NCBI RefSeq assembly: GCF_029948125.1
Contig: NZ_JASAMB010000006.1
Coordinates: forward strand, 62,001 to 126,000
Length of the DNA stretch: 64,000 nucleotides
Direction of reading: 5' to 3'
Source of the DNA: Catellatospora sp. KI3
Lineage (GTDB): Bacteria > Actinomycetota > Actinomycetes > Mycobacteriales > Micromonosporaceae
Shown one piece after another: positions 16,452 through 24,296 of this stretch; the first letter of the stretch is position 1; every line of letters starts with the position of its first letter. The translations under genes were made by a program, and so were the position numbers. Below the pieces are notes generated by a model. It saw nothing but the letters and a program-made list of their open reading frames with translations, had not been told where the DNA came from and made no database searches.

Positions 16452-17189
16452 TCAGCCGCCGAGCAGGCCGCCGAGCAGGCCGCCCTGCTGCTGGTTGCCG
16501 CCGGAGCCGCCGGCCACGGCGCCACCGGGGAACTCCTCCGACGGCTGCACGACCACGAAGCCCTGGCCGGCGAAGCTCATCGTGAACGCCTCACCGGTGG
16601 TGCGGCCCAGCAGCGTGCCGATGCCGAGCTGGTCGGCGCGGTGGTAGCCGGTCTGCAGGTTGGCCGACCAGCAGATGGCCGCCTGCGGGTCGGCGTAGGT
16701 GGGCTGGTCCACCGTCAGCACGACCGGCGTGCCCTTGGTGGTGATGGCCAGACGGCCCTGGCCGCTGAAGACGCAGTTGAACATGCCGGCGGCCGAGAAC
16801 ATGCCCATGCCCTGGACCATCTTGATGTCGTAGTTCAGCGTCGACTCGAACGCCAGCACGTTGGAGCCGTTCACGCTCAGCGAGTCGCCGGGGGCGAGGT
16901 CGACCAGGTGCACGTCGGCGGCCCGGTCGGCCAGGAACACGTCGCCGCGGCCGGAGAGCTTCATCAGCGGCACACCCTCACCGGTGAGCTTGCTCTTGAG
17001 CCACTTGGCGGCACCGCCCGAGCCCAGCGCCTGGAACTGCACCTGGCCCTGGTAGGCGACCATGGCGCCGGTACGGGCCATGACCTCGCCGTTGAGCTCG
17101 ATCTTCAGCATCTTGGAGTTCTGCAGCCGCAGACCCGGAGTGGCGGACTCCTTCTCCAGGTTCTCAGCGGCGAAGAGAGCACTCTGCAT
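16452..17189 (-). CDS. AIM24 family protein
   Basis: A 245-residue protein of the AIM24/TerD-like beta-sandwich family. Typical segments are [40 protein letters not shown] and [17 protein letters not shown]. It ends in a Gly-rich tail ([10 protein letters not shown]). Members are widespread in actinobacteria and described mainly by fold; the yeast name refers to mitochondrial inheritance, and the bacterial role is unknown. The start ATG 17189 has AAGGA eight nt upstream; the longer GTG frame at 17252 is less likely. Confidence 0.85.
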   Translation of the reverse strand: MQSALFAAENLEKESATPGLRLQNSKMLKIELNGEVMARTGAMVAYQGQVQFQALGSGGAAKWLKSKLTGEGVPLMKLSGRGDVFLADRAADVHLVDLAPGDSLSVNGSNVLAFESTLNYDIKMVQGMGMFSAAGMFNCVFSGQGRLAITTKGTPVVLTVDQPTYADPQAAICWSANLQTGYHRADQLGIGTLLGRTTGEAFTMSFAGQGFVVVQPSEEFPGGAVAGGSGGNQQQGGLLGGLLGG

Positions 17190-17275
17190 GTCGTCATCCT
17201 TCGGAGGGGGACGGGGCACCTTAAACGCTACGAGCGTAGGTGACCTGCACAAGAATCGGCCGTCAGCTTGCCGAC

Positions 17276-17629
17276 TCAGCCCCAGCCGAGATCGTGCAGG
17301 CGGTGGTCGTCGATGCCGAAGTGATGGGCGATCTCGTGTACGACGGTGACGGCGACCTCCTCGACGACGTCGTCCTCGGTGTCGCAGATGCGCAGGATCG
17401 GATGCCGGTAGATGGTGATCCGGTCGGGCAGCACCCCGGCGTAGTCCCAGCCCCGGTCGGTGAGGGCGTAGCCCTCGTACAGGCCGAGCAGCTCCGGTTC
17501 GCCGGGGGGTGAGTCGTCCTCGACCAGGATGACGACGTTGCGCATCAGGTCGAGCAGTTCCTGCGGCACCTCGTCGAGCGCGTCGGAGACCAGCTCCTCG
17601 AACCGCTCGCGGCTCATCTCGACCGGCAT
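17276..17629 (-). CDS. Minimal zincin-like metallopeptidase family protein (PF06262 type)
   Basis: A 117-residue cytoplasmic protein with the zinc site HEIAHHFGIDDHRLHDLGW, an HExxH motif followed by the third ligand region. The N-terminal half MSRERFEELVSDALDEVPQE matches the small actinobacterial zincin family. Whether it cleaves proteins is unknown. It starts 2 nt after the pheA stop, so it is in the pheA transcript. An alternative ATG 12 nt downstream (MSRERF) would also fit. Confidence 0.85.
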   Translation of the reverse strand: MPVEMSRERFEELVSDALDEVPQELLDLMRNVVILVEDDSPPGEPELLGLYEGYALTDRGWDYAGVLPDRITIYRHPILRICDTEDDVVEEVAVTVVHEIAHHFGIDDHRLHDLGWG

Positions 17630-17631
17630 GC

Positions 17632-18588
17632 TCAGGACAGTTCGCCGTGCCGCAGCCGCCCGAGCCAGGCGGCCGAGTCGGCGTAGTCCGGGTCGGACAG
17701 CCCCGCCGGCGGCGGCACCGGGCGCTCGGGCATGCCGCCGGGCAGGCCCGCGCGGGGGTACGACCCGAGGAAGCGCACGCCCGCGCAGAGCCGCCGCAGT
17801 CCCTGCAGCGCCTCGCCGACCCGCGCCTCGGCGACGTGGCCGGTGCAGTCGAGGAAGAAGACGTAGCGGCCCAGGCGCTCGCCGGTGGGGCGCGACTCGA
17901 TGCGGGTCAGGTTGACCCCGCGCACCGCCAGCTCGGTGAGCACGGCCAGCAGCGCGCCGACCCGGTCGTGCGAGATCCACACGGCCAGCGAGGTGACGTC
18001 GTTGCCGGTGGGCTCGGGCGGCACGCCGGGGCGGGACAGCAGCACGAAGCGGGTGGCCGCGTCGGGGTGGTCGGCGATCTTGTCGGCGAGCTGCTGCAGC
18101 CCGAACCGCGGCACGGCGATCGGGGCGCAGATGGCGGCGTCGAACTCGCCGGCGGCCGCGGCGGCGGCGGCGGCGCCGTTGGACAGCACATCGGACACGG
18201 TGGCCTCGGCCGCGTACGTCCGCAGCCAGGCGCGGCACTGGGTGGACGCCTGCGGGTGCGCCGCGATGGTGCGCACCCGCGCCAGGGTCGTCTCCTGCCG
18301 GGCGGCGAGCACGAACTCGACCGGGATGACCACCTCGCGGGTGATGACCAGCGGTTCGCCGTCGGCGAGCTCGTCGAAGGTGACGCCGACGGCGCCGCCG
18401 ATCGAGTTCTCCCACGGCACCAGGGCCGCGTCGGCGTCACCGGTGCGCACCGCCTCCAGCGCCTCGGGCACGCTGCGGGCGGGGGTCCGGATGCCCTTGA
18501 GCGCGGCGGGCAGGGTCAGCAGCGCCTGCTCGGCGAAGGTGCTCTCCGGGCCCAGGTAGACGAACCGGGTGGGCGGGACTCCAGGCAT
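17632..18588 (-). CDS. pheA: Prephenate dehydratase
   Basis: A 318-residue enzyme converting prephenate to phenylpyruvate in phenylalanine synthesis. The PDT catalytic domain spans about residues 8-190 (FVYLGPESTFAEQALLTLP, then ATRFVLLSRPG with the catalytic Thr-Arg-Phe). An ACT regulatory domain follows, with LTRIESRPTGERLGRYVFFL, the site where Phe inhibits. There is no chorismate mutase domain, as usual in actinobacteria. The start ATG 18588 has TACGCT ending 6 nt upstream, a likely leaderless start. The zincin gene follows in the same transcript. Confidence 0.95.
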   Translation of the reverse strand: MPGVPPTRFVYLGPESTFAEQALLTLPAALKGIRTPARSVPEALEAVRTGDADAALVPWENSIGGAVGVTFDELADGEPLVITREVVIPVEFVLAARQETTLARVRTIAAHPQASTQCRAWLRTYAAEATVSDVLSNGAAAAAAAAGEFDAAICAPIAVPRFGLQQLADKIADHPDAATRFVLLSRPGVPPEPTGNDVTSLAVWISHDRVGALLAVLTELAVRGVNLTRIESRPTGERLGRYVFFLDCTGHVAEARVGEALQGLRRLCAGVRFLGSYPRAGLPGGMPERPVPPPAGLSDPDYADSAAWLGRLRHGELS

Positions 18589-18594
18589 GTGATC

Positions 18595-18600
18595 AGCGTA
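18595..18600 (-). promoter_or_regulatory. Candidate -10 box for leaderless pheA
   Basis: TACGCT on the minus strand ends 6 nt before ATG 18588, and there is no Shine-Dalgarno. This matches the leaderless pattern seen repeatedly in this window. Confidence 0.45.
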
Positions 18601-18614
18601 CGCCGCGCGCCGGG

Positions 18615-19127
18615 TCAGCAGCCCGCGGTGAGGCGGATGCCGGCCGGGGCGAAGTTGCGGACCTCGATGGTGCAGATGTCGGTGCCCGCGGTGACCACGG
18701 TCAGCTTGTCCGGGGCGCCCTTGGTCACCACCTGCAGCGGCTCGCGGCCGGTCACCGACAGCACCGTGTACTGCCAGGTTCCGGCGCACATCGGCGGCCC
18801 GACGACGTTGACCTTGCCTTTCGCGGGCAGGATGCGGCTGGTGCGCCGCAGCGCGGCGATGACCTGGTCGGCGCCGGGCCGCCCGAGGCACTCGGTCGCG
18901 GTGATCTCGGGAAAGGCAACGGACGTGGCGGTCGCGGGCGGGGCGGTGGGGGGCGGGCTGAATCCCGGCGGTAGGCCCGCCGAGGTGGCCGGAGTGGACG
19001 GACTGGGCACCGGTGCGCCGGGCTTGGGCTGCAACTCGGGCGGCACACCGCAGCCGCCGAGCAGGGCCGTCCCGGTCAGCCCGGCGGCGACGAGCACGGC
19101 GAGGATTCGCGTCGGACGCAGGGGCAT
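18615..19127 (-). CDS. Putative lipoprotein of unknown function
   Basis: A 170-residue secreted protein. The signal peptide MPLRPTRILAVLVAAGLTGT is followed by lipobox LLGGC, then a Pro/Ser/Thr-rich linker of about 45 residues and a C-terminal domain with four Cys (CLGRPG, MCAGTW, DICTIEV, AGC) that could form disulfides. I do not recognise the family. ATG 19127 has TACTCT ending 8 nt upstream, so translation may be leaderless; the upstream extension is not needed. Confidence 0.75.
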   Translation of the reverse strand: MPLRPTRILAVLVAAGLTGTALLGGCGVPPELQPKPGAPVPSPSTPATSAGLPPGFSPPPTAPPATATSVAFPEITATECLGRPGADQVIAALRRTSRILPAKGKVNVVGPPMCAGTWQYTVLSVTGREPLQVVTKGAPDKLTVVTAGTDICTIEVRNFAPAGIRLTAGC

Positions 19128-19162
19128 GGGGATGGAGAGTAGCGCGGATCGGGCCGTTCGGC

Positions 19163-19597
19163 TCACACCGCGGCGAAGAAGCTGAGCGAACCGACCACGG
19201 TGCCGCCCTGCCACAGTGGAGTGGCGACGGCGTCGAGGGTGCGGCTGGCCGCGCCTTCCTCGGTGCGTACGCGCATCAGGCCGCGGGCCGGGCCTTTAGA
19301 GGCGAGCGCGAGCAGCGGGGGGATCTGCTCGCGCTCCGCTTCACCGAGCTCCTTGCCGGCCGCGGTGAAATCGATGAGGCACAGCACGCCCGGTTCGAGG
19401 ATGTGGCGTCCCGTGAGTTCGCTGGGACGCTCGGCGCCCACCAGCCGCGTCCACGCGGTGGAGGTGGCGACGATGAATCCTTCGGAGTTGACGACCAGAC
19501 ACGACTCCTCCGCCGAGGAGACCGGCGCCGACCACGTGGTGAGCGGATCGGCTGCGATCGGCTCCAGGGGGGAGAGCGAGAGCTCGATGTGGGTCAT
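19163..19597 (-). CDS. PAS-like sensor domain protein
   Basis: A 144-residue single-domain protein. ESCLVVNSEGFIVATSTAWT, then RLVGAERPSELTGRHILEP and the C-terminal ATPLWQGGTVVGSLSFFAAV fit a PAS fold (a default sensor module), with no attached output domain visible. It may bind a small molecule or a partner signalling protein. The ATG lacks a Shine-Dalgarno, but TAACGT ends 8 nt upstream (leaderless pattern). The call rests on sequence flavour rather than a strong family match. Confidence 0.6.
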   Translation of the reverse strand: MTHIELSLSPLEPIAADPLTTWSAPVSSAEESCLVVNSEGFIVATSTAWTRLVGAERPSELTGRHILEPGVLCLIDFTAAGKELGEAEREQIPPLLALASKGPARGLMRVRTEEGAASRTLDAVATPLWQGGTVVGSLSFFAAV

Positions 19598-19608
19598 CGC
19601 TGCTCACG

Positions 19609-20346
19609 TTACCCGCGCTGGGTGCCCTTGTCACCGGGTGCGCTGCCCTCGGGGTGCCACGTGTATCCGCTGGCCCCGGGGTAGGGCTGGTTGACCCAGA
19701 TCGCTGGGTTGCGGGCCACTTGGGACAGTTTGGCGGCGGTGGCGTGGCTGATCCGGCTCCCGGTCGACTCGAGCACCCGGTCCAGCTCGCGGAACGAGGT
19801 GACGATGCACTCCTTGGGCAGCCCGTTCACGCTGATGGGTCCACTGCCGAGGAAGGCGAGCACCGCGAAGACCTTGACGTCCTGGCCGATCGCGGCGGAG
19901 ATCGCCTTGGCCACCCGCTTGGCGTCGCGCCGGGCCTGGGAGATGTAGGGCGGGCGCCGGCCGCCGATCTGCACCACGTCGCCGGCGATGAGCACCCGGC
20001 TGCGGCCGTGCTGCGCCAGCGAGACGCTGAAGATGCCGCCGGGGCCGATGGCCATGAAGCCCATCGCGGGCGGCTGCTTGGGCTTGCCGGGCTCACCGCC
20101 GCTGGTGCGGGCCAGTTCGGGCAGGTGCGGCCACTCGATGACGTGCCAGTCGCGGCCGAGCCGGTGGATGGCGCGGTCCTCGGTAGCCGACATGAGGCGC
20201 AGCGCGCGGTCGGTGCGGCGCTGACGGGCCCAGGCGAGCGGTGAGACGCGTGGCGCGGGGGCGACGTCCGTGGAGGGCGACACCGGCTGAGCGGGACGGC
20301 CGAAGGTCGGACGTCCGAGCGGCGCGCGATCGGGGTAGACGGTCAT
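19609..20346 (-). CDS. NERD-like (nuclease-related domain) protein
   Basis: A 245-residue protein. A basic N-terminal region (SPLAWARQRRTDRALRLM) precedes a domain with WHVIEWPHLPEL, GFMAIGPGGIFSVSLAQHG and VKVFAVLAFLGSGPISVNGL, a layout resembling NERD nuclease-like domains (buried beta strands with GPGGIF/V). The catalytic pattern is not clearly intact, so nuclease activity is doubtful. The start ATG 20346 has CGGAGG about 6 nt upstream. No partner genes suggest a pathway. Confidence 0.55.
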   Translation of the reverse strand: MTVYPDRAPLGRPTFGRPAQPVSPSTDVAPAPRVSPLAWARQRRTDRALRLMSATEDRAIHRLGRDWHVIEWPHLPELARTSGGEPGKPKQPPAMGFMAIGPGGIFSVSLAQHGRSRVLIAGDVVQIGGRRPPYISQARRDAKRVAKAISAAIGQDVKVFAVLAFLGSGPISVNGLPKECIVTSFRELDRVLESTGSRISHATAAKLSQVARNPAIWVNQPYPGASGYTWHPEGSAPGDKGTQRG

Positions 20347-20527
20347 GGTGTGCCTCCGTGAGGGGCGGGACGCCACGCATTGAGTTAGGTGTCCCTTACC
20401 GTACGTGTCGAAACGTCGATGCGTTAAGGGGTTGGGACGGGACTGTGCGCGAGTGAATTGATGAATGTCCGGTTCAACTTCATTCCTCGCGCTCCTCCGC
20501 GCCGGTACGCGGGACATCCTCGCACGA

Positions 20528-20581
20528 CGCCCCGGCTCCCTTCATCTCCGTCGATGCCGACGTGAATCGGGAGCCGGGGCG
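20528..20581 (-). terminator. Stem-loop after the DUF5926 gene
   Basis: CGCCCCGGCTCCC and GGGAGCCGGGGCG form a perfect 13-bp stem, 8 nt beyond the DUF5926 stop codon. There is no T-tract, as is common for actinobacterial terminators. Confidence 0.6.
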
Positions 20582-20588
20582 GCGGTGC

Positions 20589-21467
20589 TCAGCGCAGGTT
20601 GAGCTGGCGGCCCAGCAGGCCCTGCTTGGCGCGGCGCTGGTCAGCGGTGAGCGGCTCGTCGACCGCCTTCGCGGCGGCGTACCGGGCGGCCGTGGCGGCC
20701 AGCGGCTCCTCCCACGCGTCCGCCTCGTCGCCGTGCGGCAGGTCCCACACGGGGACGAGCAGGCCGTGCGCGCGGAACATGCCCGCGAACTTGGTCTGCT
20801 CGGTGAGCTTGAGCTCGCCCGCCGCGCTCAGCCGGGCCAGCGCGTTCATCGCCACGTCCTCGGCGTCGGGCAGCACCCAGCGCACGTGCGCCTTCTCCGG
20901 CACCCGGCACCAGTACGCCGCCGGTGCCGCGCTCAGCGCGACCGTCGGGTACACCGAGGAGTTGGCCGCCTCCAGCGAGGCGTTGACCTCGGCGTCGCGC
21001 TCCTGGTCGGCGTCGAGCCAGAAGTCGAAGCCGTCGTGCACCGTGATCTCCAGCGGCGCGTCGACCAGGATGTCGCCCAGGCGCGGGCCCTCGCCGGGCA
21101 GCGGCGGCACCGCCACCGGAGCGCCGGGCTCGGCCTCCAGCGCCGACAGCAGCGCCACCGCGAGGTCGCGGTTGACGTCGCCGGAGCGCTCGTGCCGCTG
21201 CAGGCCGAGCAGCACCCGGCCGTCGGTCTTGGTCAGCGCGGGCCAGGCCATGGGCAGGATGGTGGCGAGCGTGATCTGGCGGTCGCCGTACTTCTCCGCG
21301 TACTGCGGGGCCAGGGTCAGCGGCGCGGTGGCGGCCGGGACCAGCTCGCGCAGCGCCACCCACTCGGCCTCGTCGGCCAGCCCTTCGAACGGGCGGGCGA
21401 CGAAGATGTCGCGGACCTTGGGCTGCTTGGGCTCCTTGCGGCTCTCCAGCCGACTCTTCTTACTCAC
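20589..21467 (-). CDS. DUF5926 family protein
   Basis: A 292-residue cytoplasmic protein matching the actinobacterial DUF5926 family: a basic start MSKKSRLESRKEPKQPKVRD, then IFVARPFEGLADEAEWVALR, and later DGFDFWLDADQERDAEVNAS. Function is unknown. The GTG start lies 4 nt after the stop of the anti-sigma-like ATPase gene, so it is probably the last gene of that transcript. TAAGCT ending 6 nt upstream could give a separate leaderless promoter. The N-terminal Lys/Arg-rich segment may contact nucleic acid, which is speculation. Confidence 0.75.
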   Translation of the reverse strand: MSKKSRLESRKEPKQPKVRDIFVARPFEGLADEAEWVALRELVPAATAPLTLAPQYAEKYGDRQITLATILPMAWPALTKTDGRVLLGLQRHERSGDVNRDLAVALLSALEAEPGAPVAVPPLPGEGPRLGDILVDAPLEITVHDGFDFWLDADQERDAEVNASLEAANSSVYPTVALSAAPAAYWCRVPEKAHVRWVLPDAEDVAMNALARLSAAGELKLTEQTKFAGMFRAHGLLVPVWDLPHGDEADAWEEPLAATAARYAAAKAVDEPLTADQRRAKQGLLGRQLNLR

Positions 21468-21471
21468 GCGG

Positions 21472-21888
21472 TCAGCTTAGTTCCGCCCAAACGCTCTGCC
21501 CGAGACCGTCCCGCTCGACACCCCACCGGATGGCGAGCGCGTCGACGATGGTCAGGCCGCGCCCGTCCGGGTCCTCGACCCCGGCCACGCGCGGGCGCGG
21601 CACCTGGGTCGCCCCGCCGTCGGTGACGCGGACCTCGATCACGGCGTTGCCGTCGATCGAGCGCAGCCGCCAGGCCAGCCGGACCACGCCGCCGGGCAGG
21701 GGATCGGCGTGCCGGACCGCGTTGCCGACCAGCTCGGCCGCGACCGAGACCACGTCGTCGAGCAGGCCCGGGGGGACCGCGTCGGCCAGGGCGGCGGCGA
21801 GGCGGTGCCGGGCCTGCTGCGCACCCCGGGCATGGTGCGGAACCACCACGCACCAGGCCCGCTCAGCGACAGCCATCGACACGATCAT
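21472..21888 (-). CDS. ATP-binding protein, anti-sigma regulatory factor-like (HATPase_c_2)
   Basis: A 138-residue GHKL-fold protein. The N box is ELVGNAVRHA and the G box DPDGRGLTIVDAL; there is no phosphoacceptor His, so it resembles RsbW-type serine kinases / anti-sigma factors common in actinobacteria. Its ATG overlaps the histidine kinase stop codon (ATGA), with GGGAGG just upstream, so the two proteins should be made in equal amounts. No sigma or anti-sigma antagonist gene is adjacent. An alternative start is the ATG 12 nt further in. Confidence 0.88.
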   Translation of the reverse strand: MIVSMAVAERAWCVVVPHHARGAQQARHRLAAALADAVPPGLLDDVVSVAAELVGNAVRHADPLPGGVVRLAWRLRSIDGNAVIEVRVTDGGATQVPRPRVAGVEDPDGRGLTIVDALAIRWGVERDGLGQSVWAELS

Positions 21889-23108
21889 GCCTCCCTGGAT
21901 GCGGCCGCATCCCTCTTTCCGTCACCTCGCGGCAGCCGTACCTCTGCGACCGTACCTCCCCCATCCCGGGGACGTAAGGACACCCAACCGTTTTGTCGCT
22001 CAATAGTCTTTCGGACGAGATAAAGACCCAGTCCGGCACCACCGTACCGCCGACCGTCGCCACTGTCCGCCTGCCAGAAGCGATCGAACACCCGATGGGA
22101 CTGGTCCGGTGGGATGCCGATGCCTCGATCGAGCACCCGGAAGAGCACGGTGCGCCCCTCCTCGGCCGCGGTGACCACCACCGGTTCGTCGCCGGGCGAG
22201 TACTTCTCGGCGTTGGTGACCAGCTCGGTGAGGACGGTCGGGATGGTGGTCCGGTCGCCGTGCGCCGGTGCCAGCGCGGGCGGCAGCTCCAGCCACAGCC
22301 GGCGGCGCAGGTCTGCGGGCAGCCCGGCCGCGGCGTGGCGCAGCGCGGCGAGCAGGTCGAACGGGGCGGGCCGCAGCGTGCCGACGGCGGTGCCGGTGCT
22401 GGCGGCGAGCAGCCGGTCGACCAGCCGGGCCAGCTCGTCGGTGCGCTGGCCGATGACCCGGGCGGCGTCGTGGCGGGCCTCGTCGTCCAGCTGGTCCCAG
22501 TGGTCGCGCAGCGTGTCGGCGTACCCCTTGATCACGGTGACCGGGGTGCGCAGCTCGTGGCTGGTGACCGCGATGAACAGGTCCCGGTCGGCCAGCTCCG
22601 GGGCCTCCACCGCGGCCTGCACCGGCAGGCCGGCGCCCTCCCGGTAGAACTGCGCGACCGTCGTGCCGAGCAGCGTCATCACGGCGAGCCGGTCCGGGTC
22701 GGCCGCGCCGTCCTCGGTGAAGAACGCCGCCAGCAGCGCCACCGGCGCACCCGCCACGTCGACGCGGTGCACCAGGACCCAGGGCGAGCCCACCTCGGCG
22801 AGCTGCTCGGCCGTGTCGGGATCGACCTCGCTGAGTTCCAGCCGGTAGTTGGCCGCGCCGGGGCGGCAGGCGGTGGTGACCACGTGCGGGCGCAGGGGCC
22901 GCCCGATGGCCCAGGCGGCGCTCCCGGCTGCCGCGATGATCCGGCCGCCCTCGCCGTGCAGCTCGGCCAGCGCCATCCCGGGCACGCCGAGCGCGTACTG
23001 GCCGAGGTGGACCAGGCGGTCGACGGCGGCCAGGCCGCCGGAGCGCGTCCGCGGGTCGTCGAAGAGCGCGGCGATACCCAGCGTCAGCTCGCGGTACGCC
23101 ACCTCCAC
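21885..23108 (-). CDS. Sensor histidine kinase without membrane domain
   Basis: A 407-residue protein. Residues about 1-175 are a GAF-like input domain (YRELTLGIAALFDDPRTRSG onward) with no membrane segment. The dimerisation domain has the H box VTSHELRTPVTVIKGYADTL, and the catalytic domain has N box ELVTNAEKYSPG, G1 DRGIGIPPD and G2 GGAGLGLYLV. No response regulator gene is adjacent, so its target is unknown. It is translationally coupled to the anti-sigma-like ATPase downstream. GTG 23108 is a reasonable start; GTG 23102 is an equal alternative. Confidence 0.88.
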   Translation of the reverse strand: MEVAYRELTLGIAALFDDPRTRSGGLAAVDRLVHLGQYALGVPGMALAELHGEGGRIIAAAGSAAWAIGRPLRPHVVTTACRPGAANYRLELSEVDPDTAEQLAEVGSPWVLVHRVDVAGAPVALLAAFFTEDGAADPDRLAVMTLLGTTVAQFYREGAGLPVQAAVEAPELADRDLFIAVTSHELRTPVTVIKGYADTLRDHWDQLDDEARHDAARVIGQRTDELARLVDRLLAASTGTAVGTLRPAPFDLLAALRHAAAGLPADLRRRLWLELPPALAPAHGDRTTIPTVLTELVTNAEKYSPGDEPVVVTAAEEGRTVLFRVLDRGIGIPPDQSHRVFDRFWQADSGDGRRYGGAGLGLYLVRKTIERQNGWVSLRPRDGGGTVAEVRLPRGDGKRDAAASREA

Positions 23109-23173
23109 AGACAGGAATCCTGCCGGTTGGAAGCAATCCGCGCCAGAGTCCGGTCGTGCCGATAGTTGCGGAT

Positions 23174-23944
23174 TCACCGACCGAGGTGGGACAGCACCTC
23201 CGCGGGCCGGTCGGTGATCAGCCCGTCGACGCCCAGCTTCAGCAGCAGATCGACGTCGTCGAGCTCGTTGACGGTCCAGACGTACACCTGGTGGCCACCG
23301 GCCTTGAGCCGCCGGACCAGGTCCGGGCGGCGGCGCACCAGCTCCAGGCCCGGCCCGGCGATGCGGGTGCCGAACGGCAGCCGCCGGATGCGCAGACCGG
23401 GCGGGAGCAGGTCCATCAGCTGCACCGTGGGCAGCGACGGCAGCAGCTCCCGGGACCGCCGCACCGCCAGCGGCGAGAACGACATCACGGTCACCTTCAG
23501 CCGCGGCTGCGCGCCGCTGGTCAGCCCGTGCCGGTTGAGCTGCGCGCGCAGCCGGTACTCGACGGCCTTGCCGTACCGGTTGGGGTGCTTGGTCTCGACC
23601 AGCAGGCGCACCGGGCGGCCTGCCTCGCGCAGCGTGTCGAGCAGGTCGTCCAGGGTCAGCACCTCGGCCGGCGACCCGCCCGGGTGCCAGGACCCGAAGT
23701 CGTACGCGCGCAGCTGGGCCAGCGTCAACCCGGCCATCGGGCCCCGGCCGTCGCTGACCCGGTCGAGCCGGCGGTCGTGCAGGCAGACCAGGTGGCCGTC
23801 GCGGGTCAGCCGCACGTCGCACTCGACCCCGTCGGCCCCGTCCGCCAGCGCCCGCCGGTACGCGGCCAGCGTGTGCTCGGGCAGCGCGAAGGAGGCGCCG
23901 CGGTGGGCGAAGACCAGCGGCGCCGGGTCGGGGTAACCGGCCAT
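23174..23944 (-). CDS. glpQ: Glycerophosphodiester phosphodiesterase
   Basis: A 256-residue GDPD-family TIM-barrel enzyme that hydrolyses glycerophosphodiesters to glycerol-3-phosphate plus alcohol. Catalytic residues are visible: FAHRGASFALPEHT (His and Arg), ADGVECDVRLTRDGHLVCLHD (Glu, Asp and the second His) and LLVETKHPNRYG (Glu, Lys). There is no signal peptide, so it is probably cytoplasmic. It starts 2 nt after the rhodanese stop codon, so the two share a transcript. Substrate could be phospholipid headgroups or teichoic-acid-type polymers. Confidence 0.9.
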   Translation of the reverse strand: MAGYPDPAPLVFAHRGASFALPEHTLAAYRRALADGADGVECDVRLTRDGHLVCLHDRRLDRVSDGRGPMAGLTLAQLRAYDFGSWHPGGSPAEVLTLDDLLDTLREAGRPVRLLVETKHPNRYGKAVEYRLRAQLNRHGLTSGAQPRLKVTVMSFSPLAVRRSRELLPSLPTVQLMDLLPPGLRIRRLPFGTRIAGPGLELVRRRPDLVRRLKAGGHQVYVWTVNELDDVDLLLKLGVDGLITDRPAEVLSHLGR

Positions 23945-23946
23945 GC

Positions 23947-24279
23947 TCAGACGATCTGCGGCCGGCCGCCGTCGGCGACCAGCGGGCGGCCCGCCGCGGC
24001 CCAGCCCATCATGCCGCCGTCGAGGTTGGTGACGTTGTCCCAGCCCTGCTGGCGCAGGTACGCCACGACCTGGCCGGACCGGCCGCCCACCCGGCACACC
24101 ACGACGACCGCGCGGTCCTGCGGGACCTCGGTCATCCGGGCCGGGATCTCCATCATCGGCAGGTGCACGGCACCCGGGGCGTGCCCGGCGTTCCACTCTT
24201 CGTCCTCGCGGACGTCGAGCAGGTACGCGTCGGCGGGCACTTCGGCAACGGTCACGGTGGGGATCTGCGCAGCGAACAC
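23947..24279 (-). CDS. Rhodanese-like domain protein
   Basis: A 110-residue single-domain sulfurtransferase-type protein. Motifs are YLLDVREDEEWNAGHAPGAV and the active loop VVVCRVGGRSGQVV with the catalytic Cys that carries the persulfide. It ends WAAAGRPLVADGGRPQIV. Such proteins move sulfur or take part in redox and cyanide chemistry; the partner here is unknown. GTG 24279 is chosen since the domain starts right after it. It lies 17 nt after an LCP gene and 2 nt before glpQ. Confidence 0.9.
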   Translation of the reverse strand: MFAAQIPTVTVAEVPADAYLLDVREDEEWNAGHAPGAVHLPMMEIPARMTEVPQDRAVVVVCRVGGRSGQVVAYLRQQGWDNVTNLDGGMMGWAAAGRPLVADGGRPQIV

Positions 24280-24296
24280 GCCTGCCAGTGTAGAGG

